Source of the DNA: Microbispora triticiradicis | GTDB lineage: Bacteria; Actinomycetota; Actinomycetes; Streptosporangiales; Streptosporangiaceae | Direction of reading: 5' to 3' | Length of the DNA stretch: 64,000 nucleotides | Assembly (NCBI GenBank): GCA_003260025.2 | Contig: QFZU02000031.1 | Coordinates: 159,594-223,593 of the forward strand | In this document: positions 17,640 through 26,733 of the stretch, one piece after another | Numbering within the stretch: position 1 is the first letter of the stretch | How the letters are laid out: every line of letters begins with the position of its first letter | Program-made: the position numbers and the translations under genes | The notes under the pieces: generated by a model | What the model saw: the letters and a program-made list of their open reading frames with translations, nothing else | Database searches by the model: none | Told to the model about the DNA's origin: nothing

Positions 17640-20600
17640 ATGACGGCAGACGCGCTGCGCCCGGGGGACCCGGAGAGGCTGGGCCCCTACCGGCTGGCGA
17701 GCAGGCTCGGCTCGGGCGGTCAGGGCGTCGTCTACGAGGGCTACGACGAGGCGGCCAACCGCGTGGCGGTCAAGGTCCTGCACGCCTACCTGTCCGGCGA
17801 CTCTCCCCTGCGCCGCCGCTTCACCCGGGAGGTCACCGCGGCGCGGCAGGTGGCGTCGTTCTGCACGGCACGCATCCTGGATCACGACCTCGACGGCGAG
17901 CGCCCCTACATCGTCACCGAGTTCGTCCCCGGCCCGAGCCTGCGTACGGCGGTGCGGGAAGAGGCTCCGCTCTCGGGGGACCGGCTGCACCGGCTGGCGC
18001 TGGGCGTGGCCACCGCGCTGGCCGCCATCCACCAGGCGGACGTGGTGCACCGTGACCTTAAGCCGGAGAACGTCCTGCTGGGCCCCGACGGGCCACGAGT
18101 GATCGACTTCGGCATCGCCCGGGCGGCGGGCCTGTCGCTGACCTCGCTGGGGGAGCTGGCCGGCACGCCCACGTACATGGCGCCGGAGCTGTTCTCGGGA
18201 GGACGCGCCGAGCCGGCGGCGGACGTGTTCGCCTGGGGCGCGGTGGTCCTGTTCGCGGCGACGGGACGCGACGCGTTCACCGCCCCGACGACGTTCGCGG
18301 TCGTCAACCGCCTGCTCAACCACGACCCCGACGTCGACGTCCTGCCGGAAGGGCTGCGCGAACTCGTCCGGGCCGGGCTGTCGAAGGACCCGTCCGCGCG
18401 TCCGTCCGCGCGGCGCCTGCTGCTGGCGCTGCTCAGTGGTGGCAGCGGTGGCGGGCGCGTGACGCTGGCCGAGGGCGCACGGGCCGCCGCCGACGTACAG
18501 CCCCCGGGCGCGGGGCCGGTCGACGAGCCGGCGTTGGGCACGGTGGCCGAGCGGTGCTACGCCGGGCTGACGCCGTCCGAGCGTCAGGCGGCGCGGGATC
18601 TGCTGCTGCGGCTGGTGGACGTCCGCGACCACGACGAAACGCCGCGCAGCGCCGCCTTGGACGAGCTGATCGAGGTACGGCACGCCGAGCCGGTGCTCGC
18701 CGCGTTCGAGCAGGCCGAGGTGGTACGCCGGCAGGGGGACACGGTCGCGCTGCGCAACGCCGCTCTGCTGTACGCCTGGCCCAGGCTGCGCGAATGGGTG
18801 ACCGGCGACCGCGACGCGCTCGGCCGCCACCGCGAGCTGGGCGAGGCCGCCCGGCGGTGGGCGCGGAACGGCCGCCGCCCGGAGGACCTCCTCCACGGCA
18901 CCGCCCTGCGTCAGGCGCTGGAGTGGACCGCCGCCACGCACCTGACCCTCAACACCACGGAGCGGACGTTCGTCGAGGCGAGCAGGTCCGGGTCGGTGCG
19001 GCGGACGAGGCGGCGCCGCCTCACCACCACGGGCCTCGCGATCCTGCTGGTCACCTCGCTCACGGCCGGCGCCTTCGCCTGGCAGCAGTCGGTCAGGAGC
19101 GACGAGACCGGCGGCCGCCTGGCCGACGAGCGGGCGCGGGCCACGGCCCGGCGGGTGGCGCTGCAGGCGGACGCGCTGCGCGAGGCCGACCCGGTGAAGG
19201 CGATGCTGCTCAGCGTGGCCGCCTACCGCATCGCGCCGGTCCCCGAGGCCGGATCGGCGGTGCTGAGCTCACTCGCCCAGCGGGAGCGGTCGGTCTTCAC
19301 GGACCCCGCCCCGGCCAACGAGGGACGCACCCTGAGCCCCGACGGGCGGACGCTGGTCAGTGCCGGCGCCGGCCGGGTCACCGCCTACGACGTGGCGACC
19401 GGACGGCCGGTCAGGACCTTCGCCGGGATCGGCGAGGCGCCCGCCACCGCCGCGCTGGGCCCGGACGGCGACACACTGGCGCTCGCGCGGGGCAAGACGA
19501 TGGAGCTGTGGAGCCTCCGGACCGGCAGGCGGCTCGGCGGGGGCCGGTGGGGGCCGAAGGAGATGATCGGCGACGCTGGCCGTCCGGACAGCGTGGAGTT
19601 CAGCCCGGGCGGGGGCTACATAGTCGTCCGGGGCAACATCGGCGGGCCGTACACCGCGCTGTGGAACGTGGCGCGGCGGGCGCCGGAAAAGCCGGAGAAG
19701 CAGTACGGATACCTTGGCGGCGCACTGCTCGGACCGGGCGACGGATTCGGCGTCGTCGACGGAGCGCTGCGGACGTTCCCCGGCGGGGGAACGCCGGTGG
19801 GCAAGCGACTTCCGCCCGGCCGGGCGAGGGCCGTGCTCGCCCTCAGCCCCGACGGCGCGCTGGCCGCCGTGCAGGGCACCGGGACGAGGCTCTGGAACCT
19901 GTCCACCGGCAGGTGGGATCGGCGCGTCCTCCCCGGGCTCTCCACCGACGCCGTCTTCGGCCCGGACGGCCGCTTCCTGATCACCTACGACGACTCCGCG
20001 GGTGGACATATCACGCTGTGGCGGCTTGAGGACGCGGCCCCGATCCTCCGGCTCACCGTCGCCTCCGAGATCGTCGGATCCCCGCGGCTCGACTCCGGAA
20101 ACCGCACGCTGAGCATCCTGGACGACGCCGGACGGGTGACCGCCTACGACGTCGGCCGGCTGACCGGTCCCCGGCGCGTCCTGCCTCCCGACGCTCGGCA
20201 GGCGCAGTTCACCGCATCGGGAGACGCGTTGTTCGCCCTGACCGGCGACACCGTACGGCGATGGTCGGTGCCCGGCTTCCGCCAGACCGGACGTATCGGG
20301 GCCGGCAGGAAGGGACTGATCATGCGGGTCGGTCCCGACGGGCGCACCGTGGCCACTCTGCACCCCGACGGCCTGGCCGGTCCCACGATCTGGGACGCGG
20401 CGTCCGGGCGCAGGCTGGGCGAGGTGCCCCTGACCCAGGAGCACGACAGGTCGGACATGCGGATCAGCCCCGACGGCCGCCTGCTCGCCGTCAGCCACGC
20501 CCTGCCCAACGACTACTACGGCCAGGGCACCGTCGTCATCGTCGACCTCGCGCGACGCGAGCAGGTCATGCGGTTCGGCGACGTCGCGGGAGGCGCCCTG

Positions 20601-21191
20601 TCCTTCAGTTCCGACAGCAGATACCTCGTGACCGCCGACCAGGGCGGCGCCGACGTCATCGACCTCGTCGCCCGTAAGGTGCTCGACCCGGCCGAAGGCC
20701 CCGGCACGCTCGCGAGGAGGTGGATGACGTTCGCGCCGAGGGGCCCGCTGGCCGCCTCGCCGTACGGGAGCAGGGCGGTGGCCCTGTGGGACACCCGCTC
20801 CTGGCGTACGACCGGTCAGGTGTTCAGGGTGCCGGGAGACGTGCTGGGGGTCACGTTCTCCCCCGACGGGCGAATCCTGGCCGTCGCCCACGACACCAGG
20901 GTGACAATGTTCGACACGGTCGCGGGCCGCCGGCTCGGCGGTAGCTGGACGGTGACCACCGGCGGGTTCGATTCGAGCGTGATGGACGGGCCCATGCCCG
21001 CGCTCGCCTTCACGGCCGACGGCGCGCTCCTTCGCGTGGTGGGACACGACGGCGCGTCCCAGGATCTGCCGGCCGACCCCGCGAAGGCCGTCCCCGCCGT
21101 GTGTGAACGAGCGGGGCGCCCGCTCACCCAGCAGGAATGGCGCGAACACGTCGGAGCGGAGCTGAACTACCAGCAGGTCTGCGCTCCCTGA
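17640..21191 (+). CDS. membrane Ser/Thr kinase fused to nSTAND1-type tail and beta-propeller
   Basis: Protein of 1,183 residues. Hanks-type kinase domain at about 15-270 with glycine loop LGSGGQGVVYEG, Lys45 in VAVKVL, Asp139 in HRDLKPEN and DFGIARA. Residues about 290-455 (ERCYAGLTPSERQAARDLL; WPRLREWVTGD; LHGTALRQALEW) look like the helical segment that follows the NTPase in nSTAND1-WD40 proteins. A single transmembrane helix lies at about 462-482 (LAILLVTSLTAGAFAW). The remaining 640 residues are WD40-like repeats with SPDG turns, ending in LTQQEWREHVGAEL as in nSTAND1 proteins. Expected topology is kinase inside, propeller outside. Targets unknown. Confidence 0.85.
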   Translation: MTADALRPGDPERLGPYRLASRLGSGGQGVVYEGYDEAANRVAVKVLHAYLSGDSPLRRRFTREVTAARQVASFCTARILDHDLDGERPYIVTEFVPGPSLRTAVREEAPLSGDRLHRLALGVATALAAIHQADVVHRDLKPENVLLGPDGPRVIDFGIARAAGLSLTSLGELAGTPTYMAPELFSGGRAEPAADVFAWGAVVLFAATGRDAFTAPTTFAVVNRLLNHDPDVDVLPEGLRELVRAGLSKDPSARPSARRLLLALLSGGSGGGRVTLAEGARAAADVQPPGAGPVDEPALGTVAERCYAGLTPSERQAARDLLLRLVDVRDHDETPRSAALDELIEVRHAEPVLAAFEQAEVVRRQGDTVALRNAALLYAWPRLREWVTGDRDALGRHRELGEAARRWARNGRRPEDLLHGTALRQALEWTAATHLTLNTTERTFVEASRSGSVRRTRRRRLTTTGLAILLVTSLTAGAFAWQQSVRSDETGGRLADERARATARRVALQADALREADPVKAMLLSVAAYRIAPVPEAGSAVLSSLAQRERSVFTDPAPANEGRTLSPDGRTLVSAGAGRVTAYDVATGRPVRTFAGIGEAPATAALGPDGDTLALARGKTMELWSLRTGRRLGGGRWGPKEMIGDAGRPDSVEFSPGGGYIVVRGNIGGPYTALWNVARRAPEKPEKQYGYLGGALLGPGDGFGVVDGALRTFPGGGTPVGKRLPPGRARAVLALSPDGALAAVQGTGTRLWNLSTGRWDRRVLPGLSTDAVFGPDGRFLITYDDSAGGHITLWRLEDAAPILRLTVASEIVGSPRLDSGNRTLSILDDAGRVTAYDVGRLTGPRRVLPPDARQAQFTASGDALFALTGDTVRRWSVPGFRQTGRIGAGRKGLIMRVGPDGRTVATLHPDGLAGPTIWDAASGRRLGEVPLTQEHDRSDMRISPDGRLLAVSHALPNDYYGQGTVVIVDLARREQVMRFGDVAGGALSFSSDSRYLVTADQGGADVIDLVARKVLDPAEGPGTLARRWMTFAPRGPLAASPYGSRAVALWDTRSWRTTGQVFRVPGDVLGVTFSPDGRILAVAHDTRVTMFDTVAGRRLGGSWTVTTGGFDSSVMDGPMPALAFTADGALLRVVGHDGASQDLPADPAKAVPAVCERAGRPLTQQEWREHVGAELNYQQVCAP

Positions 21192-21307
21192 CACGTGACC
21201 CCACCGGACAGAGCCGGCCCGTCGCAGATCATGTCTCCCGTGGCCCACTCCACCCGCTGGGGCAGGGTTGACCCTGACACCGTGTGAGGTCGTAGACCGG
21301 AGGCGTC

Positions 21308-22126
21308 ATGTTCAGTATCGGAGATTTCGCCCGCCTCGGCCGGGTGTCCGTGCGTATGCTGCGGCACTACGACGCGCTTGGACTGCTCCGGCCCGCGAGG
21401 GTCGACCACGCCACCGGCTACCGCTACTACGAGGCGGGGCAGCTGTCCCGGCTCAACCGCCTGATCGCGCTCAAGGATCTCGGCCTGACACTCGAACAGG
21501 TGGGGCGGATCCTTGAGCAGAAGGTCGGCCCGGAGGAACTGCACGGCATGCTGCGGCTGCGCCGGGCCGAACTGGCGGCGCGGCTGGCCGACGAGAGCAT
21601 GCGGCTGGCCAGGGTCGAGGCGAGGCTCCGATTGATCGAAACGGAGGGTCTCATGTCCGTGGACGTCGTCGTCAAGAGTGTCCCCGCGGTCCGTCTCGCC
21701 GAGCTGAGCGGCATCGCGGAGAGCTACGAGTCCGAGAAGATCAGCCCCGTGATCCAGCCGCTGTACGACGAGCTGTGCCGGCGGATCTGCGAGGCGGGCC
21801 TGACCGTCACCGGCCCGACGGTCGCCTACTACGAGCAGGTCCCCGAGGGGGTGCGGGTGCACGCGGGAGCCCCGGTGAACGCGGAGCCGGGCGGCGCCTA
21901 CGACTTCGACGTCGTGGACCTGCCCGCGATCGAGCAGGCGGCCACCGTCGTCCACCACGGCACCATGGACCAGGCGGATCTCACGACCCAGCGGCTCGCC
22001 CAGTGGATCGAGGAGAACGGCTACCGCAGTTCCGGCTTCGCCCGGGAGGTGTACCTCACGTACGGCTGCGGCGATCCGGCCACCTGGGTGACGGAACTGC
22101 AGGAGCCCATCTCCCGGGAGGCGTAG
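21308..22126 (+). CDS. MerR family regulator with GyrI-like effector domain
   Basis: BmrR-type one-component regulator of 272 residues. The MerR HTH spans residues 1-75 (FSIGDFARLGRVSVRMLRHY, then ATGYRYYEAGQL), followed by a coiled-coil dimerisation helix at about 80-120 and a GyrI-like ligand domain at about 120-270. ATG at 21308 has GGAGG 8 nt upstream. Such proteins usually sense lipophilic compounds; no exporter is adjacent on the same strand. Confidence 0.85.
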   Translation: MFSIGDFARLGRVSVRMLRHYDALGLLRPARVDHATGYRYYEAGQLSRLNRLIALKDLGLTLEQVGRILEQKVGPEELHGMLRLRRAELAARLADESMRLARVEARLRLIETEGLMSVDVVVKSVPAVRLAELSGIAESYESEKISPVIQPLYDELCRRICEAGLTVTGPTVAYYEQVPEGVRVHAGAPVNAEPGGAYDFDVVDLPAIEQAATVVHHGTMDQADLTTQRLAQWIEENGYRSSGFAREVYLTYGCGDPATWVTELQEPISREA

Positions 22127-22205
22127 CAGCGGGCTGGGAGCCGCACCCTCGGGTGTCGCTCGCCGCCGGTGAGCCGCGTCGAGCTCCCACTTCCGGAGGG
22201 CTGCG

Positions 22206-22526
22206 ATGTCTTCGGCGACGCCTTCCCTTGGATCTATCCGGAAAGGAGTTGAATTACTTTCGATCGAGAGTGGCATCCACTCCGCATTCCTCGGCGCCCT
22301 GTTTTTCTTGTACGGAATTTTGGCGGCGCGCCCCCGGAAAACACACCGGTGTTTATCGATCGCGGGCCCGGGGACGGTTGTCGGCGAATCGCCCCTTTTC
22401 GGGGGTGTTGCCCAGTTCCGGGAGGCTGACATGAACGGATTCTTGCCGTACCGCGATTCGACTCCGGCTACCCGTGTCGGCGGTGTACGCGGCTGGCAGG
22501 CGGACATTCTCCGCGGTGAGTCATAG
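22206..22526 (+). CDS. hypothetical small protein, doubtful
   Basis: Open frame of 106 codons with a fair ribosome site (GGAGG before ATG 22206) and one hydrophobic stretch (SAFLGALFFLYGILAA). The base composition around 22240-22330 is much less GC-rich than in true genes here, and no family is recognised. It may simply be the AT-richer promoter region of the downstream peptidase. Confidence 0.2.
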   Translation: MSSATPSLGSIRKGVELLSIESGIHSAFLGALFFLYGILAARPRKTHRCLSIAGPGTVVGESPLFGGVAQFREADMNGFLPYRDSTPATRVGGVRGWQADILRGES

Positions 22527-22636
22527 CCGATACGAGTCACAGCTGAGCGATTCAGCGAGTCGAGGTGCTGCGGTGCGCAGAGGCCGCAGTGCCTCGATCA
22601 ACGGCAGGCGGGTCGGCGCATTCCGGGGGGCGTTTC

Positions 22637-24847
22637 ATGGCGCGCTTGTTCTATCCGGCCGCATTTCGCGGCGACATCGTGGAGGATCTGTTCGGATTTC
22701 CGGTCTCCGATCCCTACCGATGGCTGGAGAACGGCGACGACCCGCGCGTACGGGAATGGGCAGAGGCCCAGGACCGTCTCTTCCGGACCTGCCGCGCCGG
22801 ATGGCGTGAGAGGCGGTCGTGGGCGGCTCTGGTGGACCAGGTGTCGTCCTACGGCGTCTCGGAGCCTCCGATGGCGCGCGGTCCGTTCCTGTTCCTGACC
22901 GAGTGGCCCCGCGGGGACGAGCAGCGGCGCCTTCTCGTCGTCGACGCCGAGGGGAACAGGCGGGTGCTGGTCGATCCCGGGCGGATCGACCCGTCCGGGC
23001 AGACCGGGCTGCACGCCTGGTGGCCGTCGCGCGAGGGCGAACGCGTGGCCGTCCAGATGGAGGTCGCCGAACAGCCCGGCAGCGACATCGTGGTGCTGGA
23101 CGCGCGTACCGGCGAGACGGTGGACGGCCCGTTGCCGCGCGCCCGCAACACCTCGCTCGCGTGGCTGCCGGGAGGGGACGCGTTCTACTACGTCAGCCGG
23201 GTGCCCGACGAGGACCTCGCCCCGGGTGACACGCGCCTGCATCGGCGGGTGCGCCTCCACCGGATCGGCACCCCTGACCGGCGGGACCCGGTGGTGTTCG
23301 GCGGCGAGGACGCCCCCGACCACTACTACGGCCTCACGATCAGCGCCGACGGCCGTTTCATGGCGATCACCGCGACGGCCGGGCCCGCCCCGCGGAACGA
23401 CGTGTACGTGGCCGACCTCACCGGTCCGGAGGCTCCACGCTTCGTCAGGTTCGTGGACGGTGACGCCCTGGGCGCCCGCGTCCTCCCACGCTTCCTCCCG
23501 GACGGCGATCTCCTGCTGGTGACCGACCACCAGGCCCCGTGCGGCCGCGTCTGCGTCGCCCGCCGGCACGACACCGTCCCCAACGCGCGGCACGACGCCG
23601 GCCCCGCTCCCCGGTACGACACCGATCCGGCCGCATGGCGCGACCTGGTGGCCGAAGACCCCGAGGCACCCCTCGACGAGTGCGTGGTGCTGGACGACCC
23701 GGCGCTCGCGCGGCCCCTGCTGCTGGTGGCTCGCGCCCGGCACGGCACCTCCACCCTGACGCTGCACGACCTCGGCACCGGCCGGCCGCTCACCGACCTG
23801 CCCCTGCCCGGCGCGGGCGTCGTGTCGTCCCTGCGTACGGCCCTTCCGCACGGGCGTCGGGCGTGGTTCGGCTACTGCGACGCGACCACGCCTCCCGCCG
23901 TCTACCGCTACGACGGCGTCACGGGGACGGTCGAACACGAGGCGGGCGCGACGGCCGGCCGTACCCCGGAGATCCGCAGCCGGGTCGTCCGCTACCGGGC
24001 CGGCGACGGCACCGAGATCCCGCTGTTCCTGTTCACCCCGGCGGGGCGACTGGAAGGCCCCCGCCCCACCCTCCTGTACGGCTACGGCAGCTTCGGCATG
24101 CCGATGCGCCCGTGGTTCTTCCCGGCCGCGGCGGCATGGGTCGCCGCCGGAGGGATCTACGCCGTCGCCTGCGTACGCGGAGGCGGCGAGGAAGGGCAGC
24201 GGTGGCACGACGCCGGTCGCGGGCCGCACAAGCACCGCGCGATCGGCGACTTCAACGACGCCGCGGCCTGGCTGACCGGCACCGGCATGACGACCCGCGA
24301 CCGGCTGGCCAGCTACGGCCAGTCCGCGGGCGGGCTGCTGGTCACCGCCGCGGCCGTCCGGCGGCCGGACCTGTACGCCGCGGTCGTCGCCGAGGGCCCG
24401 CTGTGCGACATGGCGCGGTACGAACGCTTCGGTCTGGGACGCACGTGGACCGAGGAGTTCGGCACCGCCACCGACCCGGAGCAGCTTCGATGGCTGCTGG
24501 AATACTCCCCTTATCACCACGTCACGCCCGGAACCTCCTATCCCGCGTTCCTGCTCACCGGCGCGGTGACCGATCTGCAGACCGGAGAGGCCCACGTCAC
24601 CAAGATGTGCGCGGCGCTCCAGCACGCCACCGGCGGCGACCGGCCGATCCTCATGCGCCGGGACCCCGGCACCGCCCACGCCGCCTCTCCCGCGAGCAAG
24701 GAACGCGCCCTGACCGCGGACATCCTCGCCTTCGCCGCGGAACACACCGGTCTCTCACCCGATCGCCACGGCGGAACGAACCGGAGCGGCGACCGGCGGT
24801 CGGTGCTGGTGAACCCACCGGAGGGGACGTACGTTTCTGGGGCATGA
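22637..24847 (+). CDS. prolyl oligopeptidase family serine peptidase (S9A)
   Basis: Cytosolic peptidase of 736 residues. N-terminal DPYRWLENGDDPRVREWAEAQ is the classic S9A lid sequence, followed by the seven-bladed propeller to about residue 440 and a C-terminal alpha/beta-hydrolase domain. The triad is Ser563 (YGQSAGG), Asp646 (GAVTDLQTG) and His681 (GTAHAAS), with spacing close to pig POP (554/641/680). GGGYGSFG-type oxyanion sequence appears as YGYGSFGMPM. ATG at 22637 is chosen over the upstream GTG at 22565 because homology starts there. Its stop overlaps the lipoprotein start by 4 nt. Confidence 0.88.
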   Translation: MARLFYPAAFRGDIVEDLFGFPVSDPYRWLENGDDPRVREWAEAQDRLFRTCRAGWRERRSWAALVDQVSSYGVSEPPMARGPFLFLTEWPRGDEQRRLLVVDAEGNRRVLVDPGRIDPSGQTGLHAWWPSREGERVAVQMEVAEQPGSDIVVLDARTGETVDGPLPRARNTSLAWLPGGDAFYYVSRVPDEDLAPGDTRLHRRVRLHRIGTPDRRDPVVFGGEDAPDHYYGLTISADGRFMAITATAGPAPRNDVYVADLTGPEAPRFVRFVDGDALGARVLPRFLPDGDLLLVTDHQAPCGRVCVARRHDTVPNARHDAGPAPRYDTDPAAWRDLVAEDPEAPLDECVVLDDPALARPLLLVARARHGTSTLTLHDLGTGRPLTDLPLPGAGVVSSLRTALPHGRRAWFGYCDATTPPAVYRYDGVTGTVEHEAGATAGRTPEIRSRVVRYRAGDGTEIPLFLFTPAGRLEGPRPTLLYGYGSFGMPMRPWFFPAAAAWVAAGGIYAVACVRGGGEEGQRWHDAGRGPHKHRAIGDFNDAAAWLTGTGMTTRDRLASYGQSAGGLLVTAAAVRRPDLYAAVVAEGPLCDMARYERFGLGRTWTEEFGTATDPEQLRWLLEYSPYHHVTPGTSYPAFLLTGAVTDLQTGEAHVTKMCAALQHATGGDRPILMRRDPGTAHAASPASKERALTADILAFAAEHTGLSPDRHGGTNRSGDRRSVLVNPPEGTYVSGA

Positions 24848-25596
24848 GATTGCGAACGATCCTGCTCGTGGCGGTGTTGTCGCTGGCAGCGGCGTGTGGA
24901 GAGGCGACGTCGGCCACAACGGCGGCCCCCGCCGGCGACGGGCCGGCCACGCCGGTCGCCCTGTGGGGCGCCGAAGGCGGGTTCGTGACCCCGACCGTGA
25001 ACGTGCTGCGTCCGCCCCGGGTGGTGCTGTACGGAGACGGCCTGGTGGTCGCGGACGCGAGCAGGCAACTGAGGCTCACCGACGCCGAGACCGGCGGGAC
25101 GGTCGCGGCGATGGAGAGGTATCTGACCGGGCAGCCGCCGACGGCCCGGCCGAGCCCGGGCGCGCCGTCGGTGGCGGACGTGCCGACCACCGTCCTCGCC
25201 GTACGGGGGAAGGACGGGAAGATGCGGGAGGTCCGGGCCGAGGCCCTGGAACAGGTCGCGGAGTTCTACCCCAGGGAACTCATGGACGCGAAGAAGCTGA
25301 TGGAGGGCCTGGCGGCCCGCGCCGGCACGGAGGGCACCGCCTACACCGCCCCGCGCGTACGGATGGTGGCCGAAGGGGTCGACTCGGTGGAGGGCAAGCC
25401 GGCCCGGTGGCCCGCGAAGGTCCCCGAGCCCGACGGCCCGGCCGACCCGGTCTGGCGGAAGGACCTGGACGGCGAGGCGGCGAGCGCGCTCGCCAGGGCC
25501 GTTCCCGCCGGGCAGGACCACGGCCGGCCGATCTTCAGGACCGCTTCGGGGAAGGTGTTCGTGCTCTCCTGGCGATATCTGCTGCCCGACGAGTGA
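24844..25596 (+). CDS. putative lipoprotein of unknown function
   Basis: Protein of 250 residues with a lipoprotein signal: RLRTILLVAVLSLAAAC, lipobox LAAAC with Cys18. The mature part has no family I recognise; it ends with a compact domain containing PIFRTASGKVFVLSWRYLL. The ATGA overlap with the peptidase gene indicates coupled translation. Its 3' end overlaps the convergent DUF916-type gene by 62 bp. Confidence 0.75.
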   Translation: MRLRTILLVAVLSLAAACGEATSATTAAPAGDGPATPVALWGAEGGFVTPTVNVLRPPRVVLYGDGLVVADASRQLRLTDAETGGTVAAMERYLTGQPPTARPSPGAPSVADVPTTVLAVRGKDGKMREVRAEALEQVAEFYPRELMDAKKLMEGLAARAGTEGTAYTAPRVRMVAEGVDSVEGKPARWPAKVPEPDGPADPVWRKDLDGEAASALARAVPAGQDHGRPIFRTASGKVFVLSWRYLLPDE

Positions 25597-26599
25597 CCCG
25601 CCGTCCGGCGGCCGGGACGGTCAGAGCCGTGACGACGAGCCCGCCGAGGACGACGAGGACGAGCAGCGCGGCCCAGGGGATGGTCCAGGCGTCCGTGGTG
25701 CTCTCGACGGCGGCGAGCGGGGCGACCGAGCCCGACGCGTCGGCGAGCAGCGGGACGAGGGTGACCGTCCCCGTCAGCCTCAGCGCGGGAGCCACTCCGC
25801 GCACCGGCACCGAGACCTTCCAGGTCTCGCCCGGCAGCAGCGGGGGCGAGTCGGCGATCTGCCCCGCGCGGACGCCGAAACGCCCGAAGGGGCCGGAGGT
25901 GGACACCTCCTGCCGCGCGGTGAGGATGGCGTTGCCGGTGTTGCGGATCGTGTACGTGACGGTGGCGTCGCCCTTCCCGAACGGATCGGGCGTGCCGGAG
26001 TAGCCGACGTGCAGGCCCTCCACCGACAGGCTCGGCCTGAGCACCCCGCCCACGCGGAGGCGGATCCGGATGCCGAGACGCCGCCCGTCCGCCTCGCCGG
26101 ACCGGGGTGGGCCGGTCACGACGCCGCCCATGTACTCGCCGGGTGCGGCGTCGTCCGGCAGGGCAACCGTGAACGGCACCTCGGCCGACCCTCCGGGCGG
26201 GACCGTCACGTCGGGCCGGGCGGGGTGGACCCACGCGCCCACCCCGGCGGGCGTCGCGTCCTCGCCGGCGAGGTCGAGCCCGCCCTGTCCCGTGGTGAAC
26301 GCGTCCGCGGCGTACACGGCGAGGTGGAGCGGCGTCGTGCCGTGGTTGACGACCACGAGACCGTCCTCGATCCGCCCTCCGGGGTCGAGGGTGTAGGCGT
26401 AGTTGCGCCGGTCGGACCCGAAGTCGTTGGAAGCCGTCCGCACCGTCCAGGAGCCCTCGCCGTCCGCCGCAGCGGCGGGTCCCGCCCCCGCTGCGAGGAG
26501 ACCGATCGCGGCGAGCAGCGCCACGACGACGGCACGGGCGAGAACGGCGCGGGCGAGGGTGTCGGCCGCCGTGGTCGTACGCGGTCCGGGGGAGTACAT
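25535..26599 (-). CDS. DUF916/WxL-type surface protein with C-terminal membrane anchor
   Basis: Secreted, membrane-anchored protein of 354 residues. An N-terminal signal peptide (VVVALLAAIGLLAAGAGPAAAADG) is followed by two beta-sandwich domains as in DUF916/DUF3324 proteins: SDRRNYAYTLDPGGRIEDGLVV, then PGEYMGGVVTGPPRSG and TYTIRNTGNAILTARQEV. A C-terminal helix (ALLVLVVLGGLVVTALTV) and Arg-rich tail follow. ATG at 26599 is preferred. It lies 135 bp downstream of the phosphoesterase gene on the same strand. Confidence 0.72.
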   Translation of the reverse strand: MYSPGPRTTTAADTLARAVLARAVVVALLAAIGLLAAGAGPAAAADGEGSWTVRTASNDFGSDRRNYAYTLDPGGRIEDGLVVVNHGTTPLHLAVYAADAFTTGQGGLDLAGEDATPAGVGAWVHPARPDVTVPPGGSAEVPFTVALPDDAAPGEYMGGVVTGPPRSGEADGRRLGIRIRLRVGGVLRPSLSVEGLHVGYSGTPDPFGKGDATVTYTIRNTGNAILTARQEVSTSGPFGRFGVRAGQIADSPPLLPGETWKVSVPVRGVAPALRLTGTVTLVPLLADASGSVAPLAAVESTTDAWTIPWAALLVLVVLGGLVVTALTVPAAGRRVTRRAADIARRARTPSPKRS

Positions 26600-26733
26600 G
26601 CGAATGGTCCTCGGGTGGGTCGGGGAGCGGAGGGAGGGAGGACGTGTGGTGGGGCGGGCGCCGGACGGCGCCCGCCCCACCGGGCCGAGCCCGATCAGCT
26701 CGTCGTGACCGGCCGCGCGTCACCGCCTGTCGG

